Shown: one piece after another, positions 56,848-64,000 of the stretch
Layout: each line of letters opens with the position of its first letter
How positions within the stretch are numbered: position 1 is the first letter of the stretch
Assembly (NCBI RefSeq): GCF_036013745.1
Contig: NZ_CP107880.1
Span: 6,076,001 to 6,140,000, forward strand
Length of the DNA stretch: 64,000 nucleotides
From: Streptomyces sp. NBC_00483
GTDB taxonomy: Bacteria; Actinomycetota; Actinomycetes; Streptomycetales; Streptomycetaceae
Direction: 5' to 3'
The notes under the pieces: generated by a model
The model's database searches: none
What the model saw: only the letters and a program-made list of their open reading frames with translations
Told to the model about the DNA's origin: nothing
Translations under genes and position numbers: made by a program

Positions 56848-57811
56848 GAACACCGTGAAGATGAAGAAGAACGACGCCGCCACGGCCGCCGAGGAGCCCA
56901 CGGCCACCGTGGGCCCGACGGTCGCCGAGGCCGGACCCGCACCGGAGAAGCCGCGTTCGCTCGGCGCCGATGCCTGGGCGGACCTCATCCGTCGTCCGCT
57001 GTTCCTCATATCCGCCGTGCTGATCGTGTTCCTGCTGGTGATGGCGGCCTTCCCGTCCCTCTTCAGCGACACGGACCCGACGGCCGGCGACCTGAGCAAT
57101 CACTTCCTGGACAAGCCGAAGCTCGGCAGCCTCTTCCAGCCCGACTGGTTCGGCTACGACGCCCAGGGCCGCTCGATCTACTCGCGTGTCGTCTACGGCG
57201 CACGGGTGTCGATCATGGTCGGCGTCGGCGTGACCCTGCTCACCACCGTCTTCGGTGGCCTGCTCGGCATGCTCGCCGGCTACTTCGGCGGCTTCTGGGA
57301 CACGACCCTCTCCCGGATCACCGACGTGTTCTTCGGTATCCCGTTCATCCTCGGCGCGATGGTGGTGCTCAACGCCTTCGCCGACCGCACCGTGTGGACC
57401 GTGATCGGCGCCCTCGCCTTCCTCGGCTGGACGACCATCGCGCGCGTCATGCGTGGCGCGGTGATCACGGCCAAGCACGCGGACTACGTGGTGGCGGCGA
57501 AGGCCCTCGGTGCGGGCACCGGCCGGATCCTGCGCAAGCACGTCCTGCCGAACGCCATCGCACCGGTGATCGTCGTCGCGACCATCCAGCTCGGTGTCGT
57601 CATCGTCGCCGAGTCCACCCTCTCGTACCTCGGACTCGGTCTCGGGACCAACGACGTATCGTGGGGCGCGGACATCTCCGACGCGGTCAAGTCCATCCGG
57701 AACGCGCCGCACATCCTGTTCTTCCCGGCAGGCATGCTCAGCCTCACGGTGCTGGCGTTCATCATGCTCGGCGACGCTGTGCGCGAAGCCCTCGACCCCA
57801 AGCTGCGCTGA
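56840..57811 (+). CDS. Oligopeptide ABC transporter permease (DppC-like)
   Basis: 323 aa. A charged, Ala/Pro-rich N-terminal tail (~50 aa) precedes six membrane segments; PDWFGYDAQGRSIYSRVVYGARVSIMVG and the EAA loop YVVAAKALGAGTGRILRKHVLPN are DppC/OppC hallmarks. GAGGATT lies 7 nt upstream inside the preceding gene. Confidence 0.95.
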   Translation: MPENTVKMKKNDAATAAEEPTATVGPTVAEAGPAPEKPRSLGADAWADLIRRPLFLISAVLIVFLLVMAAFPSLFSDTDPTAGDLSNHFLDKPKLGSLFQPDWFGYDAQGRSIYSRVVYGARVSIMVGVGVTLLTTVFGGLLGMLAGYFGGFWDTTLSRITDVFFGIPFILGAMVVLNAFADRTVWTVIGALAFLGWTTIARVMRGAVITAKHADYVVAAKALGAGTGRILRKHVLPNAIAPVIVVATIQLGVVIVAESTLSYLGLGLGTNDVSWGADISDAVKSIRNAPHILFFPAGMLSLTVLAFIMLGDAVREALDPKLR

Positions 57812-57827
57812 GGGAGGCGTACTCGTC

Positions 57828-58878
57828 ATGACTCTTCTCGACAAGACGGACTCGGTACCGTCTCCGCGCGGTGCGGGGGACGACGGCACGCCGCTGCTCG
57901 AAGTCCGCGACCTGCACGTGGAGTTCCACACCCGCGACGGTGTGGCCAAGGCGGTCAACGGCGTCAACTACACCGTGGACGCGGGCGAGACGCTCGCCGT
58001 GCTCGGCGAGTCCGGCTCCGGCAAGTCCGTGACCGCACAGGCCATCATGGGCATCCTCGACATGCCGCCCGGCAAGATCTCCAAGGGCGAGATCCTCTTC
58101 CGGGGCCAGGACATGCTCAAGATGTCCGGCGAGGAGCGCCGCAAGATGCGTGGCGCCAAGATGGCCATGATCTTCCAGGACGCGCTCTCCTCGCTGAACC
58201 CGGTGCTCTCCGTCGGCTACCAGCTCGGCGAGATGTTCCGGGTCCACCAGGGCATGTCCAAGAAGCAGGCCAAGGCCAAGGCCATCGAGCTGATGGACCG
58301 GGTACGCATCCCGGCCGCGGCGGCCCGGGTCGGGGACTACCCGCACCAGTTCTCCGGCGGTATGCGCCAGCGCATCATGATCGCGATGGCGCTCGCCCTG
58401 GAGCCGGACCTGATCATCGCGGACGAGCCCACCACGGCGCTCGACGTGACGGTCCAGGCCCAGGTCATGGACCTGCTCGCGGAGCTGCAGCGCGAGTTCA
58501 ACATGGGGCTCATACTCATCACGCACGACCTCGGGGTGGTCGCCGACGTCGCCGACAAGATCGCGGTGATGTACGCGGGCCGGATCGTGGAGACGGCGCC
58601 GGTGCGCGAGCTCTACAAGCGGCCCGCGCACCCGTACACCAAGGGTCTGCTCGAGTCGATCCCGCGCCTGGACCAGAAGGGCCAGGAGCTGTACGCGATC
58701 AAGGGCCTGCCGCCCAACCTCACGCGTATCCCGCCGGGTTGTGCCTTCAACCCGCGCTGCGCCCAGGCGCAGGACGTGTGCCGTACCGACGTTCCGGCGC
58801 TGCTTCAGGTGACCGAGCAGGACGGCGGCGAGATCGCGGGGCGCGGCAGCGCGTGCCACTTCTGGAAGGAGACGATCC

Positions 58879-58886
<8 letters not shown>
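57828..58886 (+). CDS. Oligopeptide ABC transporter ATPase (DppD-like)
   Basis: 352 aa from the ATG at 57828. Walker [11 protein letters not shown]-loop [10 protein letters not shown], signature FSGGMRQR and Walker [13 protein letters not shown] are intact. The C-terminal oligopeptide-transporter domain has cysteines in [17 protein letters not shown], which form an iron-sulfur or metal site in some DppD homologues. Overlaps the next gene by 8 bp. Confidence 0.95.
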
Positions 58887-59952
<1,066 letters not shown>

Positions 59953-59964
59953 CCGCTGCACGGT

Positions 59965-60009
59965 GAGCCGACCGGTCCCTGCTTTCGAGTGGGGGCCGGT
60001 CGGCTCTTT
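59965..60009 (+). terminator. Terminator of the oligopeptide transporter operon
   Basis: GAGCCGACCGG (59965-59975) pairs with CCGGTCGGCTC (59996-60006), extended by TCCC/GGGG, then TTT. Confidence 0.88.
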
Positions 60010-60053
60010 CGTACGTCCGTCCATCCGTACGTCGCGACACCTGGGGGCACTCC

Positions 60054-60446
60054 TTGCACGGCACGCTGCATCATGTCGAACTGTGGGTGCCCGACTTCGG
60101 GCGGGCCGAGAGCTCGCTCGGGTGGCTGCTCGGGGAGCTGGGGTACGTCGCCGAGCAGCGCTGGGAGAACGGGTGCAGCCTGCGGCTCGGGCCGACGTAT
60201 CTCGTCATCGAGCAGTCGCCGGCGCTGAGTTCGGACCGGCACGATCGGCTGGCGCCGGGGCTGAACCATCTGGCGTTCCACGTCGAGGACGCCGCGGCGA
60301 TGGAGCGGCTCGTGGAGCGGGCCGCCGGGCACGGGTGGCGGCTGATGTTCCCGGAGCGGCATCCGTACGCGGGTGGGGACGGGCACTGTGCGGCGTATCT
60401 GGAGGACGGGGACGGGTTCGAGGTCGAGCTTGTCGCGTCCGCGTGA
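60054..60446 (+). CDS. VOC/glyoxalase-superfamily protein
   Basis: 130 aa from a TTG at 60054. Paired beta-alpha-beta-beta-beta modules carry LHHVELWVPDFGRAESSLGWLLGELGY and LNHLAFHVEDAAAMERLVERA, with candidate metal ligands H and E (HVE, HLAF, C-terminal FEVELV). The superfamily includes dioxygenases, isomerases and resistance proteins; substrate unknown. Start uncertain, with only a G-rich run upstream. Confidence 0.82.
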   Translation: MHGTLHHVELWVPDFGRAESSLGWLLGELGYVAEQRWENGCSLRLGPTYLVIEQSPALSSDRHDRLAPGLNHLAFHVEDAAAMERLVERAAGHGWRLMFPERHPYAGGDGHCAAYLEDGDGFEVELVASA

Positions 60447-60478
60447 GTCATGAGTCCGTGATCGCCGCGCGTCAACGC

Positions 60479-60907
60479 TCAGACGGGCGCGGGCAGTTCA
60501 GCCCCCAAGTGGGCGGCGACGCGGTCGCGCAACACGAGGTACTCCGCCCAGCGGCGCTTCAGCGGGCCCGGTGGGCGCACCTTGATCCGGGCCGCGCGAA
60601 TCTCCTCGCCGCGCCGGAACTGCTCGCGCGTCAGGTCGAGTTCGACACCGCTCGGCAGCCGGTTCCACCAGTGGAAGCCCTCCTGCGCGCCGTCCGTCAG
60701 ATAGACCTCGCCCATGACGAGGTCGCCGCCGAAGACGTCGTTGACGAGCAGCGCGGTGATGTCGCAGTGCCCCCACGCGGGATTGTCCGGCGCCCATCTC
60801 TCCGCCCCGTCCGGCGACGTGGTGTCGGCGGCCCAGGCCGCGCGCAGCGCCGCGTCCAGCTCCAGGAGTGACCAGGTCGCGGCAGTCGGGTCAGTTGTGT
60901 CGGTCAT
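60479..60907 (-). CDS. YunG-like protein
   Basis: 142 aa from the ATG at 60907. WAPDNPAWGHCDITALLVNDVFGGDLVMGEVYLTDGAQEGFHWWNRLPSGVELDLTREQFRRGE is a block found in YunG-family proteins of unknown function; a Cys-His arrangement (HCDITALL, FHWWN, LDLTREQF) recalls papain/transglutaminase-like enzymes. Divergent from the ArsR regulator and sharing its operator region. Confidence 0.82.
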   Translation of the reverse strand: MTDTTDPTAATWSLLELDAALRAAWAADTTSPDGAERWAPDNPAWGHCDITALLVNDVFGGDLVMGEVYLTDGAQEGFHWWNRLPSGVELDLTREQFRRGEEIRAARIKVRPPGPLKRRWAEYLVLRDRVAAHLGAELPAPV

Positions 60908-60942
60908 GGCGGCAGCATGGCAGGCGGCACTGACAACGGGAG

Positions 60943-60978
60943 TTGGCAAAAGAAGTTCTGCAAAAACTCTTTTGCCAA
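60943..60978. promoter_or_regulatory. Long inverted repeat, probable ArsR-type operator
   Basis: TTGGCAAAAGA (60943-60953) and TCTTTTGCCAA (60968-60978) are perfect 11-bp inverted arms separated by 14 bp, with a third GCAAAA between. It lies between the divergent YunG-like and ArsR genes, AT-rich against the GC background. Confidence 0.7.
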
Positions 60979-61005
60979 GTGGCCGGTTGCGGCTACCTTC
61001 CGGAC

Positions 61006-61695
61006 ATGGCCGACGACGACAACCGCAAGCGCGTACTCGACCCCGAGCAGGACGCTGCAGCGCTGAAGGCGCTGACCCACCCCCTGCGTATCCAACTGCT
61101 CGGGCTACTGCGCCAGGACGGCCCCGCCACCGCAACCGAGCTCGCGGTCAAGGCGGGGGAGTCGTCGGCCTCCACCAGCTACCACCTGCGGGTCCTCGCG
61201 AAGTACGGGTTCGTGGCCGAGGCCGAGCACCGGGACGGGCGCGAGCGGCGCTGGCGCTCCGTGCACGAGATCACCTCGTGGAACAACGAGGCCATGCACG
61301 CGTCGCCCGACGCCCGCCACTTCGTCAGCGAGATGTCCCGGCGGCAGGTCGAGCACCTGCGCCGCTCCCTCGCCCGCCACGAGTCCGACCTCGCCGAGGG
61401 ACGCCTGGGCCCGGAGTGGGTGGAGCCGTCCGGCATCGCCGACGCCATGCCCCGGCTCACCGCCGGCTCACTGGACGAGTTGAAGGCGGCCTTCGAGGCG
61501 AAGCTCGACGAACTGACCCGACGCGACGCCGAGGACCCGGACGCAGAGCAGGTCATCGTGGTCGTGGCGGGCCTGCCGGTCGCTCCGCGGGAGACGGAGA
61601 CCGGTCAGGCGGGGCCGGGCCGGACGGAGCCCGACGGGGCAGGGCCCGACGAGACAGGGCCCGGCCAGGCGGATACCGACCCGGACGCGCAATGA
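61006..61695 (+). CDS. ArsR-family winged-helix regulator
   Basis: 229 aa. The winged HTH occupies ~15-90 (AAALKALTHPLRIQLLGLLRQDGPATATELAVKAGESSASTSYHLRVLAKYGFVAEAE). No metal-binding CxC motif is seen. The C-terminus is a Glu/Pro/Gly-rich tail of 40 residues. ATG at 61006. Its stop overlaps the transporter ATG as ATGA. It probably represses itself, the transporter and perhaps the YunG-like gene through the palindrome upstream. Confidence 0.92.
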   Translation: MADDDNRKRVLDPEQDAAALKALTHPLRIQLLGLLRQDGPATATELAVKAGESSASTSYHLRVLAKYGFVAEAEHRDGRERRWRSVHEITSWNNEAMHASPDARHFVSEMSRRQVEHLRRSLARHESDLAEGRLGPEWVEPSGIADAMPRLTAGSLDELKAAFEAKLDELTRRDAEDPDAEQVIVVVAGLPVAPRETETGQAGPGRTEPDGAGPDETGPGQADTDPDAQ

Positions 61696-63068
61696 ACCCC
61701 CGCATACCCGACCCCCGCACCGCCCGCCGCCGCTACGCCACCGTCTGCGCGCTGTTCTGGCTTCCGGTCGGCGCCGCCATCGCGCCCAAGGTGCTGTTGC
61801 TGACCGAGCGGGGGTTCGCGCTCGCCACCATCACCGCCTTCGTCGCCGCGCACTCGCTCACCGCCGCCGCCCTCGAACTGCCCACCGGTGGACTGTCCGA
61901 CGTCCTCGGCCGCCGCCCCGTCCTCGCCGCGGCCGGTGTGCTGGACCTGGCCGCCCTCGCCCTGATCGGCCTCGGCACCACGGCGCTCCCGGTCGCGCTC
62001 GGCAGTGTGCTGCTCGGTGCGGGCCGCGCCCTGTCCACGGGGCCCGCAGAGGCCTGGTACGTAGACACGGTCCAGGCCAAGGAAGGCCCCGGCGCCGAAC
62101 TGCGCACCGGACTCGCCCGCGGCTCCGCGGCCTCCTCCGCCGCGCTCGCCGTGGGCACCCTGATCGGCGGCGGCCTGCCATGGCTCCTCGGCCTCGGCCC
62201 GAACCCGGGTGCGTGGCTCGCGGAGGCGACGGCCGGGTACGTGGTGCCGCTGGCCGTCCCGATGCTGCTGGGCGTGCTGATCGAACTCGGCTTCATCGCC
62301 TACGTGTTGCTCGCCCTGCCCGAGCCCCCGCACCCCCGCGCCACCCTCTCCGGCGTCCTCCGCGGCATCCCGGCCACCGTCCTGGACGGCTTGCGCCCGG
62401 CGGGCCGTGACGCGACGGTGCGCCGCGTGCTGCTCAGCGCGGGCGCGGCCGGCGCCGCCCTCTTCACCCTCGAACTCCTCACGCCGGGCCGGGCGGCCGC
62501 CCTGACCGGCGCCCCCGAGTCCGGCGCCGTCGTGTTCGCGGGGCTGGCCTGCGCCGGATACGTCTGCTCCGGCGTGGGCAGCCACCTCGCCCCGCTCACG
62601 GCACGCCGCGCGGGCGGCGGGGAACGGGCGGTCCTGGTGGGCCTGGCCGCGGGCGCCCTCGGCCTGCTGCTGCTCGGCGCCACCGCGGCATTCACCGGCC
62701 CGGCCGCCACCCTCCTCGCGGTCGCCGGCTACGGACTCGTCTACCTGGGACTCGGCGCGGCGGGCCCGAACGAGAACGAGCTGCTGCACCGCAGGGTGGG
62801 CCGCGAGGGCCGGGCAACGGCCCTGTCGGTCCAGTCACTCGCACTACAACTCACGGGCGCAGCCGCCGGTTTGACCATCGGCGCGCTACCGGCGGGCCCG
62901 CTGCCGTGGCTGGTGGGCGGCATCACGCTGCTGGCCGGCGCACTGCTGTGGACCGGAAGCATGGGCGGCCGGTCCCAAAAAGAGCCGGCCGGTCCCCGAA
63001 ATGAGCCCGCCGGCTCCCAGAAGGAGCCCGCCCCACACCCCGGCAGCGCGAAGGCCCGCGCCGAATGA
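61692..63068 (+). CDS. MFS transporter
   Basis: 458 aa with 10-12 hydrophobic segments, loop motif ELPTGGLSDVLGRRPVL, and a polar C-terminus with repeated KEPAG units (SQKEPAGPRNEPAGSQKEPA). It is coupled to the ArsR gene; in such pairs the transporter often exports a compound sensed by the regulator. The last codons and stop form part of the terminator stem and of a direct repeat also found at 63852-63907. Confidence 0.9.
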   Translation: MNPRIPDPRTARRRYATVCALFWLPVGAAIAPKVLLLTERGFALATITAFVAAHSLTAAALELPTGGLSDVLGRRPVLAAAGVLDLAALALIGLGTTALPVALGSVLLGAGRALSTGPAEAWYVDTVQAKEGPGAELRTGLARGSAASSAALAVGTLIGGGLPWLLGLGPNPGAWLAEATAGYVVPLAVPMLLGVLIELGFIAYVLLALPEPPHPRATLSGVLRGIPATVLDGLRPAGRDATVRRVLLSAGAAGAALFTLELLTPGRAAALTGAPESGAVVFAGLACAGYVCSGVGSHLAPLTARRAGGGERAVLVGLAAGALGLLLLGATAAFTGPAATLLAVAGYGLVYLGLGAAGPNENELLHRRVGREGRATALSVQSLALQLTGAAAGLTIGALPAGPLPWLVGGITLLAGALLWTGSMGGRSQKEPAGPRNEPAGSQKEPAPHPGSAKARAE

Positions 63069-63104
63069 TCGGCGCGGGCCTCTCCCCGGAGTACCGGCAG
63101 CGTT
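63050..63104 (+). repeat. Direct repeat copy 1 (MFS 3' end plus hairpin)
   Basis: 55 bp from GAAGGCCCGCGCC through ACCGGCAGCGT. It matches 63852-63907 with two substitutions and one indel before the ends diverge. It contains the last codons and stop of the MFS gene and an 11-bp hairpin (63053-63063 with 63070-63080). Confidence 0.93.
63053..63080 (+). terminator. Hairpin overlapping the MFS stop codon
   Basis: GGCCCGCGCCG pairs with CGGCGCGGGCC; the loop AATGAT contains the TGA stop. Confidence 0.75.
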
Positions 63105-63194
63105 CGTGAGGATCACGTCGGCATGAACTGCCACCGTGGTTCGGTCGGTCCGCCAGACTTGCTCTTGATTCCCAAGGGAGAGGGGGCGGCAAGG

Positions 63195-63758
63195 ATGGCG
63201 AACAGCGCACTTCTGGTCATGGACGTCCAACGGGACGTCGTGGCCATCGCCGACGACGGTTCCGGATATCTGCCGCGCTTGCGCAGGGCGATCGACGGTG
63301 CCAGGGCTGCCGGCATCCCCGTGATCTACGTGGTGATGGGGTTGCGGCCGGGTGATCCGGAAGTCAGCCCTCGCAACAGGGTGATGGCGAACGTCGTGCG
63401 GGCCGGCCTGTTCACCGAGGGTGCCCCTGGCACCGAGATCCATCACGATGTTGCACCCCAGCAGGGCGACGTGGTGGTCACCAAGAGGCGTGGGAGCGCG
63501 TTCTCGGGCAGCGACCTCGACCTGGTACTCAGGGCTCGCGACATCGACAGCCTTGTTCTCACCGGCATCGCCACCAGCGCCGTAGTGCTGTCCACTCTGT
63601 GGCACGCCATCGACCTGGACTTCGGCCTCACCGTCCTGGCGGATGCCTGCCTCGACACCGACCCCGAGGTGCACCGGATGCTCACCGAAAAGCTGTTCCC
63701 GCAGTGGGCGGATGTCGTCGACGTCGAGGACTGGCTCAAGGCCGTCGCACCGCGATAG
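63195..63758 (+). CDS. Isochorismatase-like hydrolase lacking the catalytic cysteine
   Basis: 187 aa from the ATG at 63195, with a purine-rich AGAGGGGG tract upstream. It has the catalytic Asp D10 (VMDVQRD) and Lys K97 (VVTKRRGSAF) of the superfamily, but the cysteine position in the usual TGxxTxGCVLST is replaced (TGIATSAVVLST, V130). True isochorismatases such as PhzD also lack this cysteine, so activity is possible but not as a cysteine amidase. Codon use looks less GC-biased than neighbours. It lies between two 55-bp direct repeats, suggesting insertion of the segment. Confidence 0.88.
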   Translation: MANSALLVMDVQRDVVAIADDGSGYLPRLRRAIDGARAAGIPVIYVVMGLRPGDPEVSPRNRVMANVVRAGLFTEGAPGTEIHHDVAPQQGDVVVTKRRGSAFSGSDLDLVLRARDIDSLVLTGIATSAVVLSTLWHAIDLDFGLTVLADACLDTDPEVHRMLTEKLFPQWADVVDVEDWLKAVAPR

Positions 63759-63851
63759 CGGGAGGTGGGTCGGACCCTCGCGTGCGGGCGTCCCGGTGTC
63801 GGCCGCGGTGAGTCGAGTCGGTCAGGGGTACAGGCGCCGAGTGCACGCGAT

Positions 63852-63907
63852 GAAGGCCCGCGCCGAATGATCGGCGCGGGCCTTCTCCCCGGAGAACCGG
63901 CAGCGTC
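63852..63907 (+). repeat. Direct repeat copy 2
   Basis: Second copy of the 55-bp unit at 63050-63104, about 800 bp away, after the isochorismatase-like gene. It retains MKARAE-stop-like coding remnants and the full hairpin (63855-63865 with 63872-63882), which now serves as the terminator of the inserted gene. Confidence 0.93.
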
Positions 63908-64000
63908 CATGGCTCGGGTCAATGGGCCGACGTTCCGGTTCCTGATGTACGCCGCCGGGGCGAAGTTGGGGTGGTGCCACGGCGGCGTACCGGGGGGTCT

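Noticed and set aside
63909..64000. Open frame running off the right edge (MARVNGPTFRFLM on plus; RNRNVGPLTRAM on minus)
   Set aside because: Both strands are open, neither has a recognisable domain or a clear SD, and only ~90 bp are visible.

Overview
This window looks like a Streptomyces chromosome. G+C is very high (roughly 70%) with strong third-position GC, GTG/TTG starts are frequent, and there is a WhiB-like regulator, polyphosphate glucokinase, an E. coli-length ArgG, a PAS-GAF-PP2C phosphatase with an RsbW-type ATPase tail, and copies of a GC-rich intergenic repeat that I associate with streptomycetes. I see no rRNA, tRNA, CRISPR array, transposase or phage gene. I count 56 protein-coding genes, one cut by the left edge.

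Region 1 (1-13.2 kb) reads as conserved core genome: class II fumarase (fumC, partial), class I fumarase, a DUF1707 protein, a WhiB-like protein, glpX, a DUF4245 protein, a RutE-like nitroreductase, xseB/xseA, an APC permease, ispH, ppgK, a small membrane protein and ychF. From about 13.3 kb the content changes to catabolic genes: an NAD-dependent dehydrogenase/AhpD-like pair facing a Tat-exported cholesterol oxidase (13.3-16.6 kb); an amino acid/polyamine permease, class III aminotransferase and aldehyde dehydrogenase divergent from a TetR regulator (16.7-22 kb); an operon FMO-RidA-DUF1028-M20 amidohydrolase-MHS transporter-LysR, with almost every junction overlapping (22-27.9 kb), divergent from a double-HTH Lrp-type regulator; then an amidase, a DUF3311 protein and a sodium:solute symporter (28-32.3 kb).

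Region 3 (32.3-49 kb) holds a secreted GH65 enzyme with a discoidin-like tail, a threonine-synthase-like PLP enzyme, a GntR regulator with an NCS1 permease carrying a cysteine-rich tail, a SPOR-like small protein, a MutT-type Nudix enzyme, two RsbW-type ATPase genes (one fused to PAS/GAF/PP2C), argG behind apparent ARG boxes, and a three-gene succinate dehydrogenase/fumarate reductase operon. Region 4 (49-64 kb) holds a solute-binding lipoprotein with an unusual low-complexity insert, typA, a five-gene oligopeptide ABC transporter, a VOC protein, a YunG-like protein, an ArsR-MFS pair with a clear palindromic operator, and an isochorismatase-like gene lying between two 55-bp direct repeats.

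The best candidate for an undescribed system is the 22.0-27.9 kb operon. It has an uptake permease, an oxygenase that could make N-oxidised or imine products, a RidA protein that clears imines, two different amide-bond hydrolase folds and two flanking regulators. Its logic resembles the Rut pyrimidine pathway with unrelated enzymes. All functional statements come from reading the sequence; no database search was run.
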